DNA of 64,000 bases from positions 1-64,000 of the forward strand of contig NZ_AOIB01000027.1 in the NCBI RefSeq assembly GCF_000337675.1, given 5' to 3'. The DNA is from Natronococcus amylolyticus DSM 10524 (GTDB taxonomy: Archaea; Halobacteriota; Halobacteria; Halobacteriales; Natrialbaceae). The notes under the pieces are model-generated. The model was given only the letters and a program-made list of their open reading frames with translations. It was not told the origin of the DNA and searched no databases. This document shows positions 17,748 to 25,808 of the stretch, piece by piece (position 1 is the stretch's first letter; each line of letters begins with the position of its first letter). Position numbers and translations under genes: made by a program.

Positions 17748-18491
17748 ATGGGCATTCGTCTCGACGACGTCAACAGGCGCATCATCCACGCGCTGATGCA
17801 GGACGCACGGAACACCTCGGCTCCGACGATCGCCGAGGACGTGGGCGTCTCGCCGGCGACGATCCGAAACCGGATCGACCAGCTGGAGAACGCGGGCGTC
17901 ATCCGTGGCTACCACGCGAACGTCGACTTCGAAGCGGCGGACGAGATGCTCACGACGCTGTACACGGCGACGGCCCCGATCGAGGAGCGCCCGCGGCTCG
18001 CCCAGCAGGCGCGAACGATCCCCGGCGTCGTCAACGTTCGCGAGTTCGTGGCGGGCGAGAAGAACCTCCACGTCCTCGCTACCGGACCGGACGTCGAGGC
18101 GCTGAACGACGTCGCCCGCGAGCTGACGAAACTCGGCCTCGAGATCGACGACGAGAAGCTCGTCCGGACCGAGCAGTTTCAGGCCTACCACGCCTTCGGA
18201 CCCGAGGAAACCCACCAGCAGTTCTCGGACTACATCAGCCTCGCGGGCGGGAACGAGGTCGTCGAGATCACCGTCGACGACGACGCGCCGATCGTTGGCA
18301 AGTCGCTGGAACGGGCCGACGACGAGGGACTGCTCGAGGACGACACGCTCGTGGTTTCGATCGAGCGAACCGACGACGTCCTGACGCCGACGGGCAGCAC
18401 CGAGGTTCGCGCCGGCGACATCCTGACGGTCCTCTCCCGAAGCGACTTCGACGAGTCGGCTCTGCGAGCGTTCGAGGGGGTCGGCAACTAA
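17748..18491 (+). CDS. Lrp/AsnC-type regulator fused to a TrkA-C (RCK_C) domain
   Basis: This 247-residue protein has an Lrp helix-turn-helix at about residues 5-58 (DVNRRIIHALMQDARNTSAP, VSPATIRNRIDQLENAGVI), an Lrp-like alpha/beta middle (about 60-150), and a C-terminal RCK_C domain from about residue 165 (VVEITVDDDAPIVGKSLERA, ending LTVLSRSD). RCK_C domains in Ktr/Cpa transport proteins bind small ligands, including c-di-AMP in bacteria. Coupling one to a DNA-binding domain, divergent from a channel that carries the same domain, suggests it senses the same ligand and controls cation transport. The start at 17748 is chosen because conserved HTH sequence begins there. Ligand and targets are inference. 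Confidence 0.87.
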   Translation: MGIRLDDVNRRIIHALMQDARNTSAPTIAEDVGVSPATIRNRIDQLENAGVIRGYHANVDFEAADEMLTTLYTATAPIEERPRLAQQARTIPGVVNVREFVAGEKNLHVLATGPDVEALNDVARELTKLGLEIDDEKLVRTEQFQAYHAFGPEETHQQFSDYISLAGGNEVVEITVDDDAPIVGKSLERADDEGLLEDDTLVVSIERTDDVLTPTGSTEVRAGDILTVLSRSDFDESALRAFEGVGN

Positions 18492-18492
18492 C

Positions 18493-18621
18493 GCGGCCGT
18501 CGAACTCGATCCCGAACGGGACCGCCGATTCCGCGAGTCGGCCTGCTCGGTTCCGAAGCTGTGGGCGGTGAAGACCTCGTTCCGGGGCTACCGCGACTGT
18601 GAGGTGTCGCAGTTCACGCAT
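18493..18621 (+). pseudogene. Decayed coding fragment, unknown family
   Basis: Directly after the regulator stop, one frame stays open for 43 codons with strongly GC-biased third positions, as in real genes here. It encodes a stretch containing ERDRRFRESACSVPKLWAVK and YRDCEVSQF. No start codon is present and codon bias vanishes after about 18621. It is probably the remnant of a gene whose 5' end was lost. I do not recognise the family. Confidence 0.4.
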
Positions 18622-18697
18622 GCGTTCTCCGTTCTTATACTCCGTTCCGGAATCGAGAGTAGGATTAATAATGGTATACCTGTAACGTCTACCAAGG

Positions 18698-18838
18698 ATG
18701 GGGGTACTTGACGCGCTACGAACCGGCAGACGCGGCACAGAGCTGTACGAGTGCAGAAACTGCGGTCGGAAGCTCGACGCCGACAGCGACGAGTGTCCTC
18801 ACTGCGGATCGAGCGAAGTTGCATACTACGTGTTCTGA
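18698..18838 (+). CDS. Small zinc-ribbon protein (46 aa)
   Basis: A 46-residue protein starts MGVLDALRTGRRGTELYECR and carries CRNCGRKL and CPHCGSSEVAYYVF, two CxxC pairs that form a rubredoxin-type zinc ribbon. TTAATAATGG at 18664-18673 is a good TATA candidate at leaderless spacing. Such mini zinc fingers are common in haloarchaea and mostly uncharacterised. It sits between the ion regulator and the APC permease genes. Confidence 0.8.
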   Translation: MGVLDALRTGRRGTELYECRNCGRKLDADSDECPHCGSSEVAYYVF

Positions 18839-18954
18839 ACCCGTTACAGTCGGCTCCGAAAAGCATGCGTTTCGAACGCTCGCAACCGGTCTCACGGGGG
18901 ACCGCGGAAGAATCACGACGCGGCGACGTGTTCCGGCGACCGAAACCGCTCCGG

Positions 18955-21237
18955 CTACGCCGAGAGCCGTTCGGCGACCGCCTCGGTGACCTTCCAGTGG
19001 GTCTCGTACGGCCCGCGGACCATTATAACGTTGCCGTCGGTCTGCTCCTGGACCGTCTCGGCGATCGAGCCGTACAGGATCTTCGAGACGCTGCTCTTCT
19101 CCGAGACGCCCGCGCAGATCGTGTCATAGCTATCGACCTCCTCGAGGATCGCCGACTGCGCGTCCTCGGAGATGAGAACCTTGCTCTCGTAGTTCTCCGG
19201 CTCGAGGCCGGCCGTCTCCGCGATGTCTTCGATCACGGCCTCACCGCGCTCGACTGGATCGTCGTCCTCGTCTCCGTCGCCGGGCGACTGGACGTTCAGC
19301 AGCGTCGGCGTCGTTCCCGAGAGCGTCGCGAACTCGGCCGCGCGCCGCGCAGCCACCGGCGCGTGCGGACCGGGGCCGGCGAGCGCGACGACGTCGCCGA
19401 TCTCGTCGCGTCGGAGGTTGGCGATCGTCACGTCACACGGAGCGTTTTTCAGCACCGGGTCGATCGTCGATCCGAAGATGAACTCCTTCGTCCCCCGGCC
19501 GTGTCCGCGGTCGCCGAGTACCACCTGGTCGGCGGCTTCCTCCTCGAGCACCGTCAGCAGCGTCTGGCCGATGTCGCGTCCGAGGATCGCCCGCGTCCGC
19601 AGACTGATGTCGAGATCGGCGGCCGCCTCGCGGGCGCTTTCGAGCAGTTCGCGCTGCGTTTCGACGCGTTGCTCCTCGAACTCGAGTTCCTGCTCGAGGG
19701 CCGTCTGGGTCGGCACCCGGGTGATGTTGACGGCGACGATCTCCGGCGTTTCGCCCTCGGAGTGGGTCCGCGCGCTGACCGCGGCGAGCCGGAGCAGGTT
19801 CTTCTGAGTTTCTGGGTTCGCGATCGGAACGATGACCCTGTACCGTTCCTCGTCGATGTCGAGGCTGCTCCCCTCCGAACCGCTGACGATTGCGTCGCCG
19901 ACGAGGCTCTGATCGATATCCTGGCGTCGAGCGTACAGGAAGTACCAGACGATCCCGAGGACGATGATTCCAATCCCGATTCCAATGACGGCGAGGTTCA
20001 TCTGTGTGATGACCAGCACCGAGAGCGCGATGCCGGCGATCGGTACCCACGGATAGAGGACGCTCGGGATCTCGAAGTCCGGCTCGTAGTCCTCCGGCTC
20101 CGCGCGCCGGATGACGACGACGGCGGCGTGGACCAGCGAGTATGCGATCAGGAAGCTGAAGCTGGCTACCTCCGCCAGCACCTCGATGATCGCATCCACC
20201 TGCAGGCCGGCAGCGACCAGCAGGCCGGTGAGGAGTCCGGTCGCGATGACCGCCCGGTGGGGCGTTCGGAACCGGCTGTGGGTCGTGTTCAGCCAGTCGT
20301 GCATCAGGTTGTCCCGCCCCATCGCAAAGACGACCCGCGCCGCGGCGAGCACCGACGAGTTCGAACTCGAGATCGCCGCCAGCGCCGCGGCGGCGACGAT
20401 CGCGGCGACGCCGGCTGCACCCATCGACACCTCGGCGACGTCACCGACCGGGACGAGCGAGTCACCCAGTTCGTCGAACGGGACGACCCCAGTACTGACG
20501 ATCATGACGACCACGTACAGCAGGGTCACCGAGACGACCGAGAGGATCATCGTCAGCGGGATGTTCTTGCCCGGATTCTTGACCTCCTCGGCGACGGTCG
20601 CGATGATCTCGAAACCGAGGAACGTGACGAAGACGAGTCCGGTCGTCGCGATGATCCCGCTCGGCCCCGTCGGCGCGAACGGCTCGAGGTTCGCAGCGTC
20701 GATGTAGAAGAAGCCGACGACGAGGTAGACGATGATCACGACGAGCTCCAGCCCGATCATGATGTTCTGGAACGACCCCGACTCCTCCGTTCCGTAGTAG
20801 TTGACACCGACGAGCAATGCGAGGCCGAGCAGGCCGAACAGAACTACCAGTGCTCGCCCGCTGAGAAGCGGGATCGGCTCGACGATGTACTGGCCGAACC
20901 CGATCATGTAGAACGCGCTCGCGAACATCAGCCCCGTCCACATCCCCCAGCCGACGATGCTGCCGAAGAGGCTGCCGAGCGCGCGGTTGACGTAGTGATA
21001 GCTGCCGCCGGCGATCGGCATCCCGGTCGCCAGCTCGGATAGCGAGATCGCCGCGAGCAGGGCGGCGAGTCCGGCGATCGCGAAGGAGAGTGCACTCGCC
21101 GGGCCAGCGCCCTCCGCGGCGATTCCGGGGAGAATAAAGATGCCGGCGCCGATCATCGTCCCGCCGCCCATCGTCATCGCCTCGGTGAAGCCGAGGTTCC
21201 GGGCGAGTTCGCCTTCGCTGTCGCTCACGAGTACCAC
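18955..21237 (-). CDS. APC-superfamily amino-acid/cation permease fused to two UspA domains
   Basis: This 760-residue protein begins with an APC permease (about residues 1-440, twelve predicted TMs) showing the family's TM1 GGGTMIGAGIFILPG and the TM6-8 segment FLGFEIIATVAEEVKNP. Two UspA domains follow. The first (about 460-615) has the ATP-binding pattern GDRGHGRGTKEFIFGSTID; the second (about 618-755) has a degenerate version GVSEKSSVSKILYGSIAET. APC-Usp fusions are typical of haloarchaea and are thought to regulate uptake by nucleotide or stress signals. The substrate is unknown. It lies within the cation-transport block and is transcribed away from the first antiporter pair. Confidence 0.92.
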   Translation of the reverse strand: MVLVSDSEGELARNLGFTEAMTMGGGTMIGAGIFILPGIAAEGAGPASALSFAIAGLAALLAAISLSELATGMPIAGGSYHYVNRALGSLFGSIVGWGMWTGLMFASAFYMIGFGQYIVEPIPLLSGRALVVLFGLLGLALLVGVNYYGTEESGSFQNIMIGLELVVIIVYLVVGFFYIDAANLEPFAPTGPSGIIATTGLVFVTFLGFEIIATVAEEVKNPGKNIPLTMILSVVSVTLLYVVVMIVSTGVVPFDELGDSLVPVGDVAEVSMGAAGVAAIVAAAALAAISSSNSSVLAAARVVFAMGRDNLMHDWLNTTHSRFRTPHRAVIATGLLTGLLVAAGLQVDAIIEVLAEVASFSFLIAYSLVHAAVVVIRRAEPEDYEPDFEIPSVLYPWVPIAGIALSVLVITQMNLAVIGIGIGIIVLGIVWYFLYARRQDIDQSLVGDAIVSGSEGSSLDIDEERYRVIVPIANPETQKNLLRLAAVSARTHSEGETPEIVAVNITRVPTQTALEQELEFEEQRVETQRELLESAREAAADLDISLRTRAILGRDIGQTLLTVLEEEAADQVVLGDRGHGRGTKEFIFGSTIDPVLKNAPCDVTIANLRRDEIGDVVALAGPGPHAPVAARRAAEFATLSGTTPTLLNVQSPGDGDEDDDPVERGEAVIEDIAETAGLEPENYESKVLISEDAQSAILEEVDSYDTICAGVSEKSSVSKILYGSIAETVQEQTDGNVIMVRGPYETHWKVTEAVAERLSA

Positions 21238-21408
21238 CTACCCGAGACGGGAGTCGGGCGAGCCGCAGTTGTTAGATTTCGATCCGTCGCGCCGCGTATC
21301 AGCCGTAGGGAGCGGTGAGCGAACGGCACGAGAGAACAACGACCGAACTCAGACAATGACACAGTGGGTCAACAGTAGGTATTCCGGATAAATACGTTCG
21401 GACTCGTA

Positions 21409-21531
21409 ATGTGCAAGCGGTGAACGACGACCGCCGATCTGGATACGGCGATTTTCCGAAGAACGTGCGGCTGCGCCCGGCGAACTCCTCGTGAGAGATC
21501 TCGTCGGTAAGCAGCGCGGCCAGCACTGCGA
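21409..21531 (-). pseudogene. Duplicated C-terminal tail of an antiporter (relic)
   Basis: The minus strand encodes LAALLTDEISHEEFAGRS and RTFFGKSPYPD, nearly the tail of the antiporter gene at 25809-27470 (LEALLTEEISHEEFVGRS, RTFFEDPPYPD). DNA similarity extends past the stop into the shared AATGTGCAAGCGG (21409 here, 25790 there). No transporter body is attached, so this is a relic. The rest of the 21238-21745 gap holds a 22-bp match to the IS6 relic (around 21622) and nothing else I can identify. Confidence 0.75.
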
Positions 21532-21745
21532 TCGCAACGGAGATCGAGCTCGTCGGACCGACGTCCTCTGTAGCGATTCCGAAACGTACGAAGATCCGAG
21601 TCTTCTAGAGGGGAGCGTACTCAGCCGCCTGACCGGCGCCGTTCCGTACGGTGATCACCAACCGATCACCGTCTTTGTCCTTGGTGGATCATGCGGTGGA
21701 CTTTTCAGCCCTTCAAGGAAAGCAGGGGTAGTGGTGAACTGAGAG

Positions 21746-23500
21746 ATGGTCGACGTCGGCCTCGCGAGTGATGTAGCTATTATCCTTGTCGCTGCTGCAC
21801 TCGTCGGGGTTCTTGCGGTTCGATTGGGACAGCCGACGATCATCGGATATATTCTTACCGGCGTCGTGATCGGCCCGGTCGGACTCGGACTCGTAGAGCC
21901 AAGCATCATTACGGACACGATGGCCGAACTCGGTCTCGCGTTTCTGTTGTTTTTGCTCGGCATCAAGATGCGAATCGACGAAATCCGCCATCTCATCGCA
22001 CCGATTGTCAAGATCTCGATTCCACAGATGGTCGCGGTCGGAGCTGTTGGGTTCGGTTTTGCAGTCCTCCTCCCGTTTTCGTTCGAGGAGGCGGTGATCA
22101 TCGGGCTGGCCGTGGTGTACAGTTCGACGGCCGTCGTGATCAAAATGCTCAACGACAAGGGCGAGGCGACGTCGCTGCACGGCAAGATCGACGTCGGCGT
22201 ACTCCTCGCCCAGGACATCGTCGTCGTCATTATTCTCGCGGTGCTGGCCGCAGGCCGGCCCGACGGTGTCGCCGACGTCGCGGTAACACTCGGAATCGTG
22301 ATGGTGCTCGTCACGATCACTACCGTCGCGGCGATCGCCGCCTCCAGATACGTGCTCCCGTCGCTCTTTAGACAAATCGCCGACGATACGAGGCTGCTCT
22401 TTCTCGTCGCTATCTCGTGGCTCTTTCTGTTCGTTCTCGTCTCCGACCAGATCAACCTCATCCTGTCACCGATCGGGATCGACGCGTACCTCTCCATCGA
22501 GATGGGGGCGTTCCTCGCCGGGCTGGCGATCGCCCAGCTGCCCTACAGCAAGGATCTCCAGGGACTCGTCAACCCGTTGACAGACCTGTTCGTGATGGTG
22601 TTTTTCGTCTCCGTTGCTCTCGACTTCGAAGCAAGCGATCTCCTCGCGTACTGGCAGGAGGCCGTCGTCGTCGCCGTCGGATTGATGATCGTCAAATTTG
22701 TCGTCTTCTTCCTCCTCCTCAACTGGCAGCGGTTCGATCTCGAGACGACGTTCCTCGGCAGCATCGGGATGATCCAGGTCAGCGAGTTCGGGATCGTCGT
22801 CGCCGTCGCTGCGGTCGAGAGCGAGCCGCCGTTTATCGGTCAGGCGGAGCTCGGCTTCATCACCCTCGTCGCGCTGATGACCATGAGCGTCTCGGTGTAC
22901 TTCATCCAGTACAACCGACAGCTGTTCGAGCGCGTGGAGCCGTATCTCTCGCGATGGGAGCAATCCGATCCCGTCCAGCCAGCTGATACGGAGTATCGAA
23001 ACCACGTCGTTGTCATCGGCTACGACGAGATTGCACGCAGGGCGTTGCGAATCCTCGAGGAGCAGTACGACCAGATCGTGGTCATCGACCGAAACGTCGA
23101 GCACGTCGAAGCGATCGAAGACGCGGGATACGATGCGCTGTTCGGTGATTTCAAGTACGCGAAGATTCGCAAGGACGCCGGCGTGAAGTACGCCGACTTC
23201 GTGTTCTCGTCGTCGGATCAGGTGGAGATCAACGAAATATTGCTCAGAGAGACGACGGAGGAAACGACGGTATTCGTCGAGGCCAGGACTGTCGAGGAGG
23301 CAGCGCAGTTGTACGATGCTGGCGCCGAGTACGTCGTTCTGGCCCCGCAGCTCGGCATCGCACAGTTCATCGAGTACCTCGAGTCGTACGTCGGGGACAG
23401 ATCGACCTTCGACCGAGAGATCGCTGCCGACATGGAGCTGTTGCGAAGCGGGCAGCTGTTCCCCGACATCACGGACCGGGTGGGTGGTGACGATGACTGA
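21746..23500 (+). CDS. CPA2-family cation:proton antiporter with RCK domains (pair A, first gene)
   Basis: This 584-residue protein has about twelve TMs (residues about 8-385) of the KefB/NapA fold, including GYILTGVVIGPVGLGLV, the KefC-like acidic motif DVGVLLAQDIVVV (Gln-Asp) and EMGAFLAGLAIAQLPY. A TrkA-N domain (about 415-530) and a short tail follow. The nucleotide-binding loop reads VVIGYDEIARRAL, so the GxGxxG is lost. It probably exchanges K+ or Na+ for H+. The downstream antiporter gene starts within its last codons (8-nt overlap, ATGACTGA), so both are likely translated together and may form one transporter. Confidence 0.9.
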   Translation: MVDVGLASDVAIILVAAALVGVLAVRLGQPTIIGYILTGVVIGPVGLGLVEPSIITDTMAELGLAFLLFLLGIKMRIDEIRHLIAPIVKISIPQMVAVGAVGFGFAVLLPFSFEEAVIIGLAVVYSSTAVVIKMLNDKGEATSLHGKIDVGVLLAQDIVVVIILAVLAAGRPDGVADVAVTLGIVMVLVTITTVAAIAASRYVLPSLFRQIADDTRLLFLVAISWLFLFVLVSDQINLILSPIGIDAYLSIEMGAFLAGLAIAQLPYSKDLQGLVNPLTDLFVMVFFVSVALDFEASDLLAYWQEAVVVAVGLMIVKFVVFFLLLNWQRFDLETTFLGSIGMIQVSEFGIVVAVAAVESEPPFIGQAELGFITLVALMTMSVSVYFIQYNRQLFERVEPYLSRWEQSDPVQPADTEYRNHVVVIGYDEIARRALRILEEQYDQIVVIDRNVEHVEAIEDAGYDALFGDFKYAKIRKDAGVKYADFVFSSSDQVEINEILLRETTEETTVFVEARTVEEAAQLYDAGAEYVVLAPQLGIAQFIEYLESYVGDRSTFDREIAADMELLRSGQLFPDITDRVGGDDD

Positions 23501-25295
23501 CGTCGCACTGCTCACCGCGATGGCGATTCTGTTCGTCGTCGCCGGCCCAGTACTGCTGATCGCGAAGGGGTTGCGGCTGTCGATCATCCCATCGCTCATC
23601 CTGGCCGGACTGTTCGTCGGACAGCTGGGTCTCATCGACGGGGCGCTCATGCTCGAGCTCGCCCGGCTCGGAATCGCGTTTCTCGTCTTCACCTTCAGTG
23701 TACAGATCCACACCGAAGAGGTTCGGACGGTCGTCTCGAACACCGAAGTCGTCGCGATCGTTCAGGCGTTCGTCCTCGGTGTGCTCGGAATCCTCTTCGC
23801 GCTCGTGGTCGGCATCGTCCTGGAGTCCGGCGTCGTCCCGGGCGTAGGGCTCGAAGAGCCAGTGACGGTCGAACAGGCGCTTTTCGTCGGGATCGCGGCC
23901 GCGCTCTCGTCGGTGATCGTCGGAACCGCGCTGTTCGCCAAACCGCAGTCCGACATCGTTCACGACTACCTCTCGAGCGAGATCGATTCGGTCAGCGACT
24001 TCCTGGCGGTGTTCGTCTTGCTCGTCGTCAGCGCCGGCACCTTCGCGCTGGATCCGATCGCGACGCAGTTCGGGTACGGCGTCATGCTTCTCGGTGCGGC
24101 GATCGTCATCAACCGCTATCTGTTCGGGATCATGGAACGGCTCGCCAGCGGTTCGGACGAGGCGATGCTCATTAGCATCGTGGCGCTGTTGATCGTCTTC
24201 CTCGCTGCCGCGGACTTCCTCGATACCTCTATCGTCGTCGGCGCGTTCGCCGCCGGGCTGGCAGTCAGGGATAACCCCGTCGAGTACTCGGAGGTGTTCA
24301 ACGGATTGAACTCGATACAGGAGTTCTTCGTCGCGATCTTCTTCGCCACGGTCGGGGCGCTAGTGACGCTCCCCTCGCCGCTGGCGGTAACGGCCGATCC
24401 ATCGGCGACGCTCGGCCCCTTCGTCCCGGTCGCCACGATCGCGCTCGGGCTCGTGGTGTTGACGGTCGTGATCAAACCGATCGTCATCGGCGTTCTGCTC
24501 GTGTACAACGGGTACGACAGGCGGTCGGCGACGGTTACAGGGCTCACTCTGGACCACGTTGGCGCGTTCAGCGTCATCGTGGCTATCGAGGCGCTCATTC
24601 TCGGGCTCCTGATCGAGCCGGTGTTCGAGGGGATCATCCTCGCAGCAGCAGTGTCGATGATCCTATCGAATCTTACCCACACGTACGACGAGGAAATCTA
24701 CGGACTCCTGGTCGATCGAGGCTGGCTCGGTCAGCCGTATCACGATGTCGACGACTGGAACTCCGTCCCAGAGGACATGTCCGATCACGTCGTTATCGTT
24801 GGGTACGGCCGACACGGCCGACGACTCGTCGAGTTCTGCGAGGAGGTCGACCAGCCGTACGTCGTGATCGAGAACAATCCGCAGGCACTGCCCGATCTCC
24901 GGGCTAACTGCGGTGCCTACGTGTTCGCCGACGCGATCGAGCCGGAAACGGCGGACGCATCCAACCTCGAAGCGGCGCGGCTGGTTATCTCCACAGCCGA
25001 CTCGAAACCCCTCACGGAGCACTTCCTGTCGTTTTCCGATACCGTCGACGTCATCGTCCGAACCAGGGAGTTGCCGATGGCCGCCGACCTCATCGAGCGA
25101 GGGGCCACCTACGTCATCGTCCCGGACCTCCTCGCGGCCGACCAGCTCGCCGACAGCCTTGGAGCACTCTTGAACGGAGAGTACGATCCCGACGAACTAC
25201 GGGCAGAGAGTATGAGCGAACTAAACCCCGAACGTGCACCACCTCGTTTTTCCACCGCGGAATCGACATCGCACACCGGAGAGCCCAACAGGTAA
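23493..25295 (+). CDS. CPA2-family cation:proton antiporter with RCK domains (pair A, second gene)
   Basis: This 600-residue protein starts at ATG 23493, inside the previous gene. Residues about 5-400 form the antiporter membrane domain (LSIIPSLILAGLFVGQLGLI; VVGAFAAGLAVRDNP), with Ser-Asp in EIDSVSDFLAVFV where KefC-type proteins have Gln-Asp. A TrkA-N domain with an intact nucleotide loop, VVIVGYGRHGRRLVEF, starts at about residue 430; of the four antiporters here it is the only one with a complete GxGxxG. The C-terminal 40 residues are low complexity. The pairing suggests that this subunit binds nucleotide for both partners, which is inference. Confidence 0.9.
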   Translation: MTDVALLTAMAILFVVAGPVLLIAKGLRLSIIPSLILAGLFVGQLGLIDGALMLELARLGIAFLVFTFSVQIHTEEVRTVVSNTEVVAIVQAFVLGVLGILFALVVGIVLESGVVPGVGLEEPVTVEQALFVGIAAALSSVIVGTALFAKPQSDIVHDYLSSEIDSVSDFLAVFVLLVVSAGTFALDPIATQFGYGVMLLGAAIVINRYLFGIMERLASGSDEAMLISIVALLIVFLAAADFLDTSIVVGAFAAGLAVRDNPVEYSEVFNGLNSIQEFFVAIFFATVGALVTLPSPLAVTADPSATLGPFVPVATIALGLVVLTVVIKPIVIGVLLVYNGYDRRSATVTGLTLDHVGAFSVIVAIEALILGLLIEPVFEGIILAAAVSMILSNLTHTYDEEIYGLLVDRGWLGQPYHDVDDWNSVPEDMSDHVVIVGYGRHGRRLVEFCEEVDQPYVVIENNPQALPDLRANCGAYVFADAIEPETADASNLEAARLVISTADSKPLTEHFLSFSDTVDVIVRTRELPMAADLIERGATYVIVPDLLAADQLADSLGALLNGEYDPDELRAESMSELNPERAPPRFSTAESTSHTGEPNR

Positions 25296-25435
25296 TCTTC
25301 TCCGCCCGAACGTCTGGTATCGACTTTATCAGCGTATAAGTGGAAGCAACGACAGGTACGTCTTCTCTCCTCACGAGTCGCTCAAACACAATGAGACAGA
25401 TTAGGCGTGGAACACCGTGTAGTGGAGTCGTCTGT

Positions 25436-25790
25436 CTAAACTGGGATTCTCTCCGACCGTTCTGTCGGCATCAACTCTCGGCTGAGCAGCGTCTGTACGG
25501 TGCTCCGTGGTTTGTCTCTCAGAGCGTACCGCGACGTTTTGGTGCCCACCTACGAGTGACGAAAACGCTCGAGTCGGATGTCGAGCGTACGAAACCACGT
25601 TTCGACGAGGTTTCGTTCGACGGAGTCTCCTCGGTCGTTCAACCCGAACCGGACAGGGACAGTCCGATAGCCAAACTGAGCGACGAAAAACGCTGCCTCG
25701 GAGGGATCGTGTTTCTCGCGGAGTCCTACAGGAACGCAGCCGCCTGATCGGCGCCGTGGCGTCCGAACACCTGGACGTCGAGACGACTCC
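25436..25790 (-). mobile_element. Degenerate IS6-type (haloarchaeal ISH) transposase relic
   Basis: Reading leftward, the minus strand encodes LDVQVFGRHGADQAAAFL, then a frameshift, then GLREKHDPSEAAFFVAQFGY, RNLVETWFRTLDIRLERFRHS, an in-frame TAG, and VGTKTSRYALRD. This is the order of the DDE core in haloarchaeal IS6-family transposases (FxRxG-TD, then FLVD-x-GY, then RN-E-WF-RTL-x-R-DRF). With one frameshift and one stop it is dead. I found no terminal repeats. It fills most of the 25296-25808 gap between the two antiporter pairs; AATGTGCAAGCGG at its right end also flanks the tail relic at 21.4 kb. Confidence 0.72.
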
Positions 25791-25808
25791 CAATGTGCAA
25801 GCGGGACG

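Noticed and set aside
18751-21042. 763-codon open frame opposite the APC-Usp permease gene
   Set aside because: It is the antisense shadow of a GC-rich gene: Arg/Asp-rich without domains, while the opposite strand has clear TM and Usp motifs. The same holds for other long antisense frames in the window.
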